A stretch of 64,000 nt of DNA, taken from Parapedobacter sp035556095. GTDB taxonomy: Bacteria > Bacteroidota > Bacteroidia > Sphingobacteriales > Sphingobacteriaceae. The notes beneath the pieces were generated by a model. The model had not been told where the DNA came from. It saw nothing but the letters and a program-made list of their open reading frames with translations, and did no database searches. Location of the stretch: assembly GCF_035556095.1 (NCBI RefSeq), contig NZ_DATMFT010000024.1:40083-104082 (forward strand). Direction: 5' to 3'. A program made the position numbers and the translations under genes. This document shows positions 14,396 to 23,045 of the stretch, in pieces (position 1 is the first letter of the stretch; each line of letters opens with the position of its first letter).

Positions 14396-17272
14396 ATGCT
14401 TGAATTTTCTTTTTTTAGGGGACCGATAAAAAACACGAAACCGCTTTGCTCCTATCCGCTGAAACAGGCTATTGATAAGATACGCAAAGATGACTACCGC
14501 GAGACGGTGGAGCAGCTGCGTGGGATTGCCGACCCGGTGGCGGCGAAGGTGCTGAAAAACTCGCTGGATTATTTTTGTTTTAGCGGGGTGTTTAAGAAGC
14601 GGGCCAACGACGCGCTGGTGAAGCATAGCGGGCTGATTTGTATTGATTTTGACGGGGTGGCCGTGGAAAGGCTCGCGGAGCTGCGCAAGTTGCTGCCGGA
14701 GGTGGATTTTGTGGCGGCGGCTTTCATATCGCCCAGTGGGGAGGGCCTGAAGGTGGTTTGCCGGATATCGCCTACTAAGCATGAGGAGAGCTTTGAGGGG
14801 TTGAAGGCGTTTTTTGCGGATAATTTTGATATTCCGGCTGATAAGGGGGTGAAGGATGTGGCACGGGCTTGCTTTGTGAGCTGGGACCCGGATGCTTATT
14901 ACAATGGGAAAGCGAAGGTGTATAATCCGCCGGCACCGGTGGTGGCGGAACCTGCCGAGGGGGCGGATGAGCTCCCTTTTGATGGGGCCGCTGGGGAGGG
15001 TGACGAATTGGAAGAGGAGGCACAACGGCGGCATAAGCTGAATCAGGATTTTAAGCGGGCGGAATGGGTAGGCGAGCAAATTGCGCGGGATAAAGTGGAC
15101 ATTACCGACGATTATAATGACTGGCAGGTGATTGCTTTCTCGCTGGCGGTGTTTGGCGAGCGGGCGCGCGATTTGTTCCACCTGGTGAGCGCTCAAAATG
15201 GGGCTTATGATGCGAAACTAACGGATGAGAAATGGGCGAACGCACTAGCCACACGGAAGCGGATTAAACACCCGACGCGTTTTTTCTCGATCGCTAAGGA
15301 TTATGGGCTTAGCATTAAAGCGCCGCGTACGCTGGATGAGGCCCAGCAGCATTCTGATGCGAAAGCGATCATCGGGGATGAGGATTCGACAGATGATTTT
15401 TTGAAATATGGCATCTACCTGGATAGACGAACGCAAACGTACTATTCGCTTAACCTGAAGGGCAAAAAAGAGGAAATAACAAATTTCAAAATGCGGATTA
15501 TCTACCACGTAGCCACAAGCGACGATGTGGCTTTCCGTATTCTCCAAATCAAGAATGTTTTCGGGCTGGATAAGGTGATCCGCGTGAACACGGATGATTT
15601 TGTTTCGGCGGGTTCGTTTAAGAAAATCATCGCCCGGCAGGGTAATTTTATCTTTAAAGGTGCTGACCATGACCTGATACGCCTACAGGACATGCTGCAA
15701 CGGGAGGAAAAGCCTACGGCGCTGGTTGATACGCTGGGCTGGAATCGGCGCGGTGGGTTCTATGCGTTTGCGAATGGGATATACGTGGTTGCCGCTGGAA
15801 AGTTTTTGCCAGTTGATGAGTTTGGGATCGTAGAGCATGAGGTGGACGGTAAGCCGCAAAACTACTTTATCCCGGCGATGAGCCGAATGTTTGCGGATAA
15901 GGATGATATGTACGCCAATGATAAGAAGTTTAAGCTGATGGAGGGGACGGTTGGATTTTCGGAGTGGGCGGTTTTGTTTGATAGGGTATTTGGCGCCAAT
16001 GGTCGTGTGGGTATGGTTTTTTATATGGCGGCGCTGTTTAGGGATATCATCTTTGCGCGGAATGGCCAGCGCTTTCCAATGCTTTTTCCTTATGGCAAGC
16101 GGGGAAGCGGTAAGGGTACGATGGTGCAGTCGTTGATGCGTTTATTTGGCGAGGGGCAGGATCAGATTATGTTGGGAGGGAAATCGACCGTGGTGAGCTT
16201 TATGCGGAAAATGGCCCAGTTTAGCAATGCGCTGGTGTGGCTGGATGAGTATAAGAATAGCCTGCAGGGACCGATTGTGGAATCGATCAAGAATATTTTT
16301 GACGGTATTGGCTATGAGCGTGGCAAAAAGGATAATACTTTCCAAACAGAGAGCACGCCTATACGGAGCGCGGCGATTGTGAGCGGGCAGGAAATGCCTA
16401 CGGTGGAGCCGGCATTGTTTACGCGGGTGATACAGCTGGTCTTTGCGGAGACGAAGTTTAGTGAGGCTGCGCGCGAGCGGTACCGTAAGCTGCGGGAAAT
16501 GGAGGTGGCGGGGGTATCTCACCTTACAGTGGAATTGATGCGGCATAGGAAGCTGTTTGCCGACCAGTACAAGGATGTGTATGAGCGGGTGCTGCGCGAG
16601 CTGAGCAGGGAGATTAATAACGCGGATGTGGATGAGCGGATGCTGGCTAATTATTCAGTGATGATTGCGACGTGTGAGTTGGTGGAGGGCGTGGAGAAAT
16701 TGCCGTTTAAGTTGTCGGATTTTAAGGAGCAATGTAAGCAGCTACTGCTGGAGCAGTTCCACATATTGCGGGGCTCGGATGATACGTCGAAGTTTTGGCA
16801 GATTGTGGAGCAACTGGTGGCGGCTGGGCTGGTGCAGGAAAATAGGCACTTCCAGTTGCGTGATGGGTACATTGATATACGGGTGCAGGATATTTACCAA
16901 CAGTATACGGAGGCGATGCAGAAACGCCGGGACCCGAATATACTGGATAAGTCTACACTGGATAGCTACCTCATGAGCGATGCGAAAACTTTCGTGAAAC
17001 GGCACCGGATATTTTTTGGCGGGGCGTATAAGTGGTCGCTGCGGTTTAAGTATGCGGACCTTGGCGTGGACTTGATCCGTGAGGAGGATATGGATAGGCT
17101 GAAAGCGCGGTACCGCGAAATGGGATTGCCGGACGATGAGGTGAGCCGGGGGGATGTGAATGATAACGAGGTGGTGGAAGATGCGGAACCGGTGGCGGAA
17201 GAGCCTGCGGCGGTGCAGGGTGCTTTGCCTTTTACGAATGTGCCGCCGACTAATGGGGAGGCGGGGTTTTAA
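14396..17272 (+). CDS. phage primase-helicase (BT4734/VirE-N-like plus P-loop helicase)
   Basis: This protein of about 958 aa is the main replication protein. The N-terminal about 180 residues resemble the BT4734/VirE N-terminal region (SGLICIDFDGV, AFISPSGEGLKVVCRI), a primase-like fold. A central part includes DYNDWQVIAFSLAVFGE, a PriCT-like segment. The C-terminal helicase has Walker A YGKRGSGKGTM, Walker B-like LVWLDEYKN, and sensor-like SAAIVSGQEMPTVEPALFTRV. The tail is acidic. The ATG at 14396 is preferred over a TTG six bases earlier. It is followed after two bases by the PAPS-reductase-like gene. Confidence 0.82.
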   Translation: MLEFSFFRGPIKNTKPLCSYPLKQAIDKIRKDDYRETVEQLRGIADPVAAKVLKNSLDYFCFSGVFKKRANDALVKHSGLICIDFDGVAVERLAELRKLLPEVDFVAAAFISPSGEGLKVVCRISPTKHEESFEGLKAFFADNFDIPADKGVKDVARACFVSWDPDAYYNGKAKVYNPPAPVVAEPAEGADELPFDGAAGEGDELEEEAQRRHKLNQDFKRAEWVGEQIARDKVDITDDYNDWQVIAFSLAVFGERARDLFHLVSAQNGAYDAKLTDEKWANALATRKRIKHPTRFFSIAKDYGLSIKAPRTLDEAQQHSDAKAIIGDEDSTDDFLKYGIYLDRRTQTYYSLNLKGKKEEITNFKMRIIYHVATSDDVAFRILQIKNVFGLDKVIRVNTDDFVSAGSFKKIIARQGNFIFKGADHDLIRLQDMLQREEKPTALVDTLGWNRRGGFYAFANGIYVVAAGKFLPVDEFGIVEHEVDGKPQNYFIPAMSRMFADKDDMYANDKKFKLMEGTVGFSEWAVLFDRVFGANGRVGMVFYMAALFRDIIFARNGQRFPMLFPYGKRGSGKGTMVQSLMRLFGEGQDQIMLGGKSTVVSFMRKMAQFSNALVWLDEYKNSLQGPIVESIKNIFDGIGYERGKKDNTFQTESTPIRSAAIVSGQEMPTVEPALFTRVIQLVFAETKFSEAARERYRKLREMEVAGVSHLTVELMRHRKLFADQYKDVYERVLRELSREINNADVDERMLANYSVMIATCELVEGVEKLPFKLSDFKEQCKQLLLEQFHILRGSDDTSKFWQIVEQLVAAGLVQENRHFQLRDGYIDIRVQDIYQQYTEAMQKRRDPNILDKSTLDSYLMSDAKTFVKRHRIFFGGAYKWSLRFKYADLGVDLIREEDMDRLKARYREMGLPDDEVSRGDVNDNEVVEDAEPVAEEPAAVQGALPFTNVPPTNGEAGF

Positions 17273-17274
17273 AT

Positions 17275-18129
17275 ATGGAAAATCTATTGATTGATAAAGC
17301 TATATCCCTAGGCGCTGAAATTCATTGCAGTGTGTCGGGTGGCAAGGATGGCCAAGCTATGACGAAAATGCTGGCTACAAACGGGTATCCAATTACCTCG
17401 ATGATACATTGCGACCTTGGACGCGTAGAGTGGCCACAAAGTATTGATATGTGCCGGAAGCAAGCGAAAGAGTTTACGTTGCCGTTGCATATTTTGAAAC
17501 GTAAGGACGGGCTGGATCTACTGGCTTATTGGTACCGCCGTTTGTTACTATTGAAGGATACTGGCAAACCGTTTTGGAGTAGTGCAAAAAGCCGCTATTG
17601 CACTAGCGATTTGAAGCGTGGACCATCAAACGTTTTCTTTACTACTTGTGGGAACCTTGTTATATCTGCCGAGGGTATACGTGCCCAGGAATCAAAAGCC
17701 CGTGCAAAGAAGCAGCCACTTAGCATTAGAGGAAGTAAAACTAGCGAGTTTTACAAAAGAATGACGGTAGCGGAAGCCCTACGGAATTATCGCCCCGACA
17801 AGCGGCTAACGATAAACTGGTATCCGGTATTTGATTACTCAATTGACCAGGTGTGGGCCACGTATGGTATGACGTCGGCGGATTTGATGTTTGCTAGGGC
17901 ATTTTACCAGCAGAATGGCCTCGTGCCTGACTGGTGGCCGTTCCATCCTGCGTATGTTTTCGGAAACGAGCGGGTGAGCTGCATGTTTTGTGTGCTGGCG
18001 TGTATTGGTGATCTGCAATGTGGAGCGAAACACAACCCGGAGCTGCTGGGACAAATGATCGAGATGGAAGATGAAGGGAAGGCGACGTTTAAAAGTGGCT
18101 GGAGTTTGAGAAATCTATTAACTGAATAA
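17275..18129 (+). CDS. PAPS reductase-like / ATP pyrophosphatase family protein
   Basis: This 284-aa protein has the P-loop-like SGGKDGQAM (about 21-29) of the adenine-nucleotide alpha-hydrolase/PAPS reductase family. It also has the distal region WYPVFDYSIDQVWATYG and cysteines in RYCTSDLKRGP and RVSCMFCVLACIGD that could hold an iron-sulphur cluster or zinc. True PAPS reductases serve sulphate assimilation. Phage relatives, and the DndC-type proteins of DNA phosphorothioation, use the same fold on nucleic acids. Its position directly before two DNA methyltransferases suggests nucleic-acid modification, which is inference. Confidence 0.75.
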   Translation: MENLLIDKAISLGAEIHCSVSGGKDGQAMTKMLATNGYPITSMIHCDLGRVEWPQSIDMCRKQAKEFTLPLHILKRKDGLDLLAYWYRRLLLLKDTGKPFWSSAKSRYCTSDLKRGPSNVFFTTCGNLVISAEGIRAQESKARAKKQPLSIRGSKTSEFYKRMTVAEALRNYRPDKRLTINWYPVFDYSIDQVWATYGMTSADLMFARAFYQQNGLVPDWWPFHPAYVFGNERVSCMFCVLACIGDLQCGAKHNPELLGQMIEMEDEGKATFKSGWSLRNLLTE

Positions 18130-18133
18130 TATC

Positions 18134-19213
18134 ATGAGTGAACTTAATAAAATATTGATCGGCGATGCTTTGGCGAGGCTAAAGGAATTGCCCGACGGTA
18201 TTGCGCACACATGCGTAACGTCGCCGCCATACTATGGCTTACGTGATTATGGAGTGGCCTGCCAAATAGGTATGGAGGCTACGCCGGAAGAGTATATTGA
18301 TAAGCTGGTGACGGTTTTTCGTGAAGTGCGGCGTGTACTACGTGATGATGGCACGTTGTGGGTGAATATTGGGGATAGTTATGCATCGGCCGCTAAGAAG
18401 CGGACAGATGAACAGGCATGCAGAAAATCGGGCTTGATGGGTGGTAAGGGTAACCAAATTGCTTGTAAGAATCAGCCTAAAAAGATGGGGCCGGGCTTGA
18501 AGCAAAAGGATCTAATTGGCATACCCTGGATGCTGGCTTTTGCTTTGCGGGCGGATGGGTGGTATCTGCGCCAAGATATTATTTGGAGCAAACCAAATTG
18601 CATGCCCGAATCGGTTACCGACCGCTGTACAAAAAGTCATGAATACATATTTATGCTTTCGAAGCAACCGAAGTACTACTATGACCATGAAGCCATCAAA
18701 GAGCTGGCTGTGTACGATGTGGATGGTACCGGTACCGCGGCGAGAAAGGCGCGCGTGGCAAACAGCAACAAAAGCGTGCCGGATGAGCTGCGAAACGGTA
18801 TCAGAGCTGGATTTAAAGATGCGTCTAAATTTAACGGAAAACACAACGACAAACAGCGGGGCCATTCGAGACGGCATGAGGGTTTTAATGCTAGATGGGA
18901 TCACATGACCAAGCGCGAGCAGGGACCGGGGATGCGGAATAAGCGGTCTGTATGGACGGTATCGCCCGCCCAGTTCCATGAGGCCCATTTTGCGACTTTT
19001 CCGGAAAAGCTGATAGTGGATTGCATAAAGGCTGGTAGTCCGCAGGGGGGGGTAGTGATTGATCCATTCGGGGGCGCTGGTACTACCGCCGTTGTGTCTG
19101 ATAAACTGGGTAGATACTGGATTATCATTGAACTCAATCCGGCGTATGGAGATATTTCTACTAATCGGGTGGCGTCTAGTCAGGGTTTGTTTCAATTTAA
19201 TAGGGTTGGTTAA
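18134..19213 (+). CDS. site-specific DNA methyltransferase (beta class, N4C/N6A)
   Basis: This 359-aa S-adenosylmethionine-dependent methyltransferase has the catalytic motif TSPPYYGLRDYG (about 29-40) near the N-terminus. The SAM-binding FxGxG-type motif DPFGGAGTTA (about 312-321) is near the C-terminus, the order of the beta class. The SPPY form is more common in N4-cytosine enzymes, but specificity is not predictable. No restriction endonuclease is adjacent, so it is probably a protective orphan methylase. The stop abuts the start of the next methylase gene. Confidence 0.88.
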   Translation: MSELNKILIGDALARLKELPDGIAHTCVTSPPYYGLRDYGVACQIGMEATPEEYIDKLVTVFREVRRVLRDDGTLWVNIGDSYASAAKKRTDEQACRKSGLMGGKGNQIACKNQPKKMGPGLKQKDLIGIPWMLAFALRADGWYLRQDIIWSKPNCMPESVTDRCTKSHEYIFMLSKQPKYYYDHEAIKELAVYDVDGTGTAARKARVANSNKSVPDELRNGIRAGFKDASKFNGKHNDKQRGHSRRHEGFNARWDHMTKREQGPGMRNKRSVWTVSPAQFHEAHFATFPEKLIVDCIKAGSPQGGVVIDPFGGAGTTAVVSDKLGRYWIIIELNPAYGDISTNRVASSQGLFQFNRVG

Positions 19214-20047
19214 ATGTCACACGATTCAAGCAAACTGATTGCTTTCAACTACTTCGGGGGAAAACTTACCTGGACTGACTGGCTGTATAAGTACTTTCCG
19301 AAGCATGTGCATTTTATCGACGTGTTTGGTGGCTCGATGGCCGTTACGCTGAATAAACCGCTGAGCCGGATTAATACATATAACGACATCAATGGCGATG
19401 TAGTGAATTTTTTCCGGGTGCTGCGCGATTATCCGCGTGAGCTGATCACACAGCTTTTGCTTACACCGATATCGCGGCAGGAATATAATGAGTGCTGGGG
19501 TGATGTGGACGAACCGGTTGAGCGGGCACGGCGTTTTTACGTGCGTGTACGGCAAAGTATGTTTAGCATGGGTGGCCAACAGAAAAATAAGGGATGGCGG
19601 CTATCGAAAGCGAAAACGGATGTATGGGGGGGAGAAGTGGTTTCGCTGTGGTGGAATAGTATACCTAAACTGATTGAGATATCGGATAGGCTGATGAGCT
19701 TGCAGATTGAAAATAGGTGTTTTCGTGAGTTGATTCCGTTACTGGATTTTGCCGAAGCTTTCTTTTACCTGGATCCGCCGTACCCAGTGGAGAGCCGGGC
19801 CAGCAAAAATGATTACCGGTTTGACTTTACAGATAATGATCACATTGACTTGGCGACGGTGGCACGGGCGGCTACTGGGATGGTGATGATTTCATCTTAT
19901 GACTGCGGACTGATGCGCGAGCTGTATGGTGATTGGGAAATGGTGGCTTTCCCCTCGAAACGGAATAATATACGTAGTGGCCTGGTGCAGGAATGTATTT
20001 GGATGAACTACGAGCATAAGGAACAATTGACACTTTTTAATAACTAA
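19214..20047 (+). CDS. DNA adenine methylase (D12/Dam class)
   Basis: This 277-aa N6-adenine methyltransferase has the D12-class motifs FNYFGGK (about 9-15), FIDVFGGSMAV (SAM binding, about 34-44) and LDPPYPV (catalytic, about 189-195). The protein ends EQLTLFNN. The QLTLF string fits the bacterial sliding-clamp-binding consensus QL(S/D)LF, so the enzyme may be tethered to the replication clamp. It starts directly at the stop of the beta-class methylase; the pair probably protects phage DNA from host restriction. Confidence 0.9.
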   Translation: MSHDSSKLIAFNYFGGKLTWTDWLYKYFPKHVHFIDVFGGSMAVTLNKPLSRINTYNDINGDVVNFFRVLRDYPRELITQLLLTPISRQEYNECWGDVDEPVERARRFYVRVRQSMFSMGGQQKNKGWRLSKAKTDVWGGEVVSLWWNSIPKLIEISDRLMSLQIENRCFRELIPLLDFAEAFFYLDPPYPVESRASKNDYRFDFTDNDHIDLATVARAATGMVMISSYDCGLMRELYGDWEMVAFPSKRNNIRSGLVQECIWMNYEHKEQLTLFNN

Positions 20048-20052
20048 ATATC

Positions 20053-20505
20053 ATGAACGAAAATTTATTGAACACAGAAATTGACAAGCTCGACGAATTG
20101 TACGAAGGGCTGAAGGACTGTATTTACGGTGAAATGCCAGTGGGAAAAATGAATAAGGCGCTGGGCTTATTGGTTAAAATTCGCGACCAGTCGGCCACGA
20201 ATATCCAGCGACTGGCGGCAATGGATGTCGGTCCTGTTTATCCTATACTGGAAGAGCTGGAGCGGGCTGAAACAAAGCACCCAGCGTGGCCTAGCGATCC
20301 TATTCATGCGGCAGCTGTTGTACAGGAAGAATGCGGGGAAATGGTAAAGGCTGCCGTGCAATATGTATATGAGGGCGGTGAGGAAAAGGCTTTGCTGGCG
20401 GAGGCTGTTCAGACGGGTGCAATGGCTATTCGGTTCTTGAAAAATTTTAATGGCCGAAAGACTACGCGATCGGTGACTGACGAATTTGATTGTAGCGCCA
20501 CATAG
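20053..20505 (+). CDS. MazG-like nucleotide pyrophosphohydrolase-type protein
   Basis: The second half of this 150-aa all-helical protein contains VVQEECGEMVKAAVQYVYEGGEEKALLAEAVQTGAMA. This has the E-x-x-E plus distal acidic layout of the MazG-like all-alpha NTP pyrophosphatases. The first half has no known domain. Such phage enzymes clear non-canonical nucleotides or lower alarmone levels. The match is to motif layout only, so the call is moderate. Confidence 0.55.
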   Translation: MNENLLNTEIDKLDELYEGLKDCIYGEMPVGKMNKALGLLVKIRDQSATNIQRLAAMDVGPVYPILEELERAETKHPAWPSDPIHAAAVVQEECGEMVKAAVQYVYEGGEEKALLAEAVQTGAMAIRFLKNFNGRKTTRSVTDEFDCSAT

Positions 20506-20507
20506 CC

Positions 20508-20810
20508 ATGCCTTGCGATTATTCGGAATATCCGGCCAATTGGAACGAAATCCGCCAACGGATTTTGGAACGGGCAAATCATTGCTGCGAGTTTTGCGGG
20601 GTAGCCAACTACACCGTAAAGGCTAACGGGACCAAGGTGGTACTGACGATTGCCCACCTCGATCATGATAAGAGCAATGCGGATGTTTTGGATGATCGAT
20701 TGCGGGCGCTGTGCCAGGCGTGCCACCTGAAGTATGATTTGCCGAGGCATATCGAAAATAGGAAGTATGGCCGTAACTGGCGGCGCGACCAGTTGAAACT
20801 TAATTTTTGA
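20508..20810 (+). CDS. HNH-type zinc-finger nuclease-like protein
   Basis: This 100-aa protein has the HNH/zinc ribbon CCEFCG near residue 26, then IAHLDHDKSNAD, then LCQACHLKYD, giving two CxxC pairs around the HNH histidines. It may be a small HNH endonuclease of the kind used in phage packaging or homing, or a DNA-binding zinc protein. The C-terminus ends DQLKLNF, which fits the looser clamp-binding pattern QxxLxF. It starts two bases after the MazG-like gene. Confidence 0.7.
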   Translation: MPCDYSEYPANWNEIRQRILERANHCCEFCGVANYTVKANGTKVVLTIAHLDHDKSNADVLDDRLRALCQACHLKYDLPRHIENRKYGRNWRRDQLKLNF

Positions 20811-20827
20811 ACTTAATTTTTATCAAA

Positions 20828-21079
20828 ATGCCAACTTTATCTTACAGCGGTGTATCGAGGATTGAAAAGCAATGTTGTGTATCCTTTAAAAAGGATGACG
20901 GGGCGGAGCTGGTGATGTACGGCGAAATCATCAATCACAAAGTGCTGAAGGATTCTATTGGACCGGTTTACCGCCACAAGAGCGATTTTCAAGCTCTTGA
21001 CGAATCAACGCAAAAGGAGATAATTGAGGCTACGTATAAAGAGTTGCATACACTTATTTATAGCATACATGGAGACTAA
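20828..21079 (+). CDS. hypothetical phage protein
   Basis: This 83-aa protein has no recognised domain. The ATG at 20828 follows an A-rich stretch after the HNH gene; a longer frame starting at 20807 would overlap that gene. It overlaps the ASCH-like gene start by 11 bases. Confidence 0.6.
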   Translation: MPTLSYSGVSRIEKQCCVSFKKDDGAELVMYGEIINHKVLKDSIGPVYRHKSDFQALDESTQKEIIEATYKELHTLIYSIHGD

Positions 21080-21530
21080 GAAGAAAACATACGTGCTCAC
21101 GGTGAGCAAGGTATTTTTGAAGGGCCACCCGCGGGCTGGCCAGCCTACGAACTTCCGGCAGCTGATACTGGAAGGAAAGAAAATACACACGATACGCGCC
21201 GGGGAGTACTGGCGCAAAGTGGCGGAAGAAGTTAACGCTGGGAATGCGGTGCTGAGTGTGCGTGACTGGATTGGAAGGCCATATAATAGTAAGCAAGACG
21301 AGTTTTTGCGGCTGGAAAAAATGGGGTGGCAGGAAACTATGGTATTGCCATATGGGGATGTGAGTAAAGATGTGCGCATACGTACGAATGCTATTCATGA
21401 GGGGAGTTTTAGCAGCGTAAGCGAAAAATACGTAGCTGCGAACGATGGGCTGGCGGTGGAAGATTTCCGCGCTTGGTTTGGCGGAAGCCTTACAGGCGGT
21501 ATTATCCACTTCACGGACTTTCGGTATTGA
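21069..21530 (+). CDS. ASCH/PUA-like phage protein
   Basis: This 153-aa protein contains GKKIHTIRAGEYWRKVAEEVNAGNAVLSVRDWIG, resembling the 'K.HTiR' and beta-strand block of ASCH domains. These have a PUA-like fold that binds RNA or modified nucleosides. Similar proteins are frequent in Bacteroidota phages next to modification genes. The ATG at 21069 overlaps the previous gene. It is the last gene before a terminator and the repeat-rich gap. Confidence 0.5.
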   Translation: METKKKTYVLTVSKVFLKGHPRAGQPTNFRQLILEGKKIHTIRAGEYWRKVAEEVNAGNAVLSVRDWIGRPYNSKQDEFLRLEKMGWQETMVLPYGDVSKDVRIRTNAIHEGSFSSVSEKYVAANDGLAVEDFRAWFGGSLTGGIIHFTDFRY

Positions 21531-21555
21531 GCTTTTTTTGTATCTTAGCATTGGT

Positions 21556-21619
21556 TTAGGTTGATAGCCCCAAATCCCTTTGGGGTGGCCCCGATCGGTA
21601 ACACGGTCGGGGCTTTTTT
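21556..21619 (+). ncRNA. candidate phage small RNA, or long terminator leader
   Basis: Downstream of TTTC-N18-TATCTTAGC (ending near 21549) come the hairpin CCCCAAA/TTTGGGG and then GCCCCGA (21588-21594) paired with TCGGGGC (21607-21613), followed by TTTTTT. The layout of promoter, hairpin and terminator hairpin matches the candidate host small RNA at 2744-2812. It may instead only terminate the early operon. Confidence 0.35.
21588..21619 (+). terminator. intrinsic terminator of the early operon
   Basis: A seven-base-pair GC stem (21588-21594 with 21607-21613) is followed by six T residues. It lies about 60 bases after the ASCH-like gene. Confidence 0.75.
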
Positions 21620-21670
21620 GTGTGGTGGAGTTTAATTACTAAGTTGTTTTTTAAGAGGGTGGCGAAACTG

Positions 21671-21801
21671 CGTGGATAGCATGGATAGCGTGGACACACG
21701 TTCTATATATATAAAGATTGTATTAATAATCAACATATTATGATGCTATAGCTCGCGAAAACGCTCGCAAACATTATCCATCCGTGTCCACGCGTGTCCA
21801 T
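21671..21801. repeat. inverted GTGGATA/GTGTCCA repeat clusters
   Basis: The left cluster (21671-21700) reads GTGGATA, ATGGATA, GTGGACAC. The right cluster (21774-21801) carries the complement: TATCCAT, GTGTCCAC, GTGTCCAT. About 70 AT-rich bases with ATATATATA separate them. Iterons around an AT-rich core resemble a replication origin or operator array. Confidence 0.6.
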
Positions 21802-21865
21802 ACATTTACATCTTTGATATCCGAAACATTGGGAAGACTAAAAATATTAGTATAATTTTGTGTGT

Positions 21866-22192
21866 ATGGAAGAGCATGGAACGATTAGACGTTTTGATAA
21901 ATCAGTGCCGCATGAGCTGAAGCTTACGCTGCGCATGGCAAAAGATAACGGATGGTGGATTTACCAGCGGAGTACTAAGAAATGGTTTACACCGCAGGAA
22001 TTTCAGAATGAGGCTTTCCGGTTGCTCGTTAAAGAGCCAGGTGGCCACATGAATGATTATGATTTTGTGCCGATGAACCCGTGGGACGGACTACGGAGGC
22101 GTGTGGACTATCTGCAAAAGGTAATGACGGAAACGATTGAATTTTCGCGCAGACTGGAAGAGCATTATAAGGCCAACGGGATATTTAAATAG
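21866..22192 (+). CDS. hypothetical phage protein
   Basis: This 108-aa protein is rich in Trp and Lys in its first half (WWIYQRSTKKWFTPQEF), and a helical second half (LRRRVDYLQKVMTETIEF) may form a coiled coil. No family is recognised. It lies between repeat clusters, so a DNA-binding or replication-control role is possible but not shown. Confidence 0.6.
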   Translation: MEEHGTIRRFDKSVPHELKLTLRMAKDNGWWIYQRSTKKWFTPQEFQNEAFRLLVKEPGGHMNDYDFVPMNPWDGLRRRVDYLQKVMTETIEFSRRLEEHYKANGIFK

Positions 22193-22271
22193 TTAAAAAC
22201 TATCTAATATATTTTTTATATAGTTTTTGATTATAATTAGCTATATTTGAGGGTACTAATTACCCAATACC

Positions 22272-22847
22272 ATGAGCGACATTGTAAGAATAACCGTTAA
22301 GCCGCATGTAAGGCGTTATCTTTTGGTCCAATTTGGTCCGCAGCTTTTGATCTCCGATCGTAACTATGCCGCTGGCTTGTTACGATCGATGTTTGAGCCT
22401 TTTGCAAAGGATGATCCGGGGCGCATTCGCCCTTGCTTGAAGCATAGCCTGGGGGAAATGTATGATGTATGCATGGGTGAGACGGGTTTGCGGAAGTATG
22501 GTGGATATCTTAGCGCTGAGAAATTGAAGCTTTTTAGCGAGGCAATTGATTTGTTGATCAAACAGGAAATGTACCGCTGGTGCCATCACCCGGACGCGCC
22601 GGATACGAAGGTTGATTATAACATCCGCCGTTTTCAGGATTTTTACGGCTTCCAGGAGGAACATCTTTCGTTTGATAATTTGAAGCGCTGGTATTACCGC
22701 GAGCGCCAGCGGCTGGAGGTGCGAACGGGCGTAGATGAAAATGGGAAGCCGGGGCTGGTGATCCCAATGATGATTGAGGATTTTGATCGGCCAGTGGTGG
22801 GTGCATTCGGCAGTAATTTTCCGCCTCAAATGTCGCTTTTCGGGTGA
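22272..22847 (+). CDS. hypothetical phage protein with C-terminal clamp-binding-like motif
   Basis: This 191-aa protein has no recognised domain. The C-terminus ends PPQMSLFG; QMSLF fits the beta-clamp pentamer QL(S/D)LF apart from Met for Leu at position 2. With repeats on both sides of the gene it may act in replication initiation or clamp recruitment, which is inference. The gene stands alone between two GTGGACAC clusters. Confidence 0.6.
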   Translation: MSDIVRITVKPHVRRYLLVQFGPQLLISDRNYAAGLLRSMFEPFAKDDPGRIRPCLKHSLGEMYDVCMGETGLRKYGGYLSAEKLKLFSEAIDLLIKQEMYRWCHHPDAPDTKVDYNIRRFQDFYGFQEEHLSFDNLKRWYYRERQRLEVRTGVDENGKPGLVIPMMIEDFDRPVVGAFGSNFPPQMSLFG

Positions 22848-22856
22848 TTTTGCCGA

Positions 22857-23012
22857 AACCGTGGACACTTGTGGACACTAGGTGTTTTGTTATTTACCTA
22901 GTTATTAGTGTTTTAGGTTTTTAGGTGTTTTTTGTGTCCACGAGCCGTGGATAATGTAAAGCGCTGATTTTGTTGGGGTTGTATGGTTAATGTCCATCGT
23001 ATCCATGATATC
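22857..23012. repeat. second cluster of GTGGACAC / GTGTCCAC / ATCCAT repeats
   Basis: GTGGACAC occurs at 22861 and 22871, GTGTCCACGAGCCGTGGATA at 22934-22953, TGTCCAT at 22991, and two ATCCA elements follow. Poly-T/TTAGGTGTT repeats lie between (about 22881-22930). The motif family is the same as at 21671-21801. Confidence 0.6.
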
Positions 23013-23045
23013 CAAGGGAAAACAGATATCAGCCTTTCCAAAGGA

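Larger units (their letters stand above)
21531..21865. other. intergenic region with small RNA/terminator and repeats
   Basis: No protein gene is seen. The region holds a promoter-like TATCTTAGC (21541-21549), two GC-rich hairpins ending in a T tract (21567-21619), and inverted clusters of GTGGATA/GTGTCCA repeats (21671-21801). Confidence 0.6.

Noticed and set aside
14775..15023. Proline-rich minus-strand frame
   Set aside because: It is antisense to the primase-helicase gene, without start signals.
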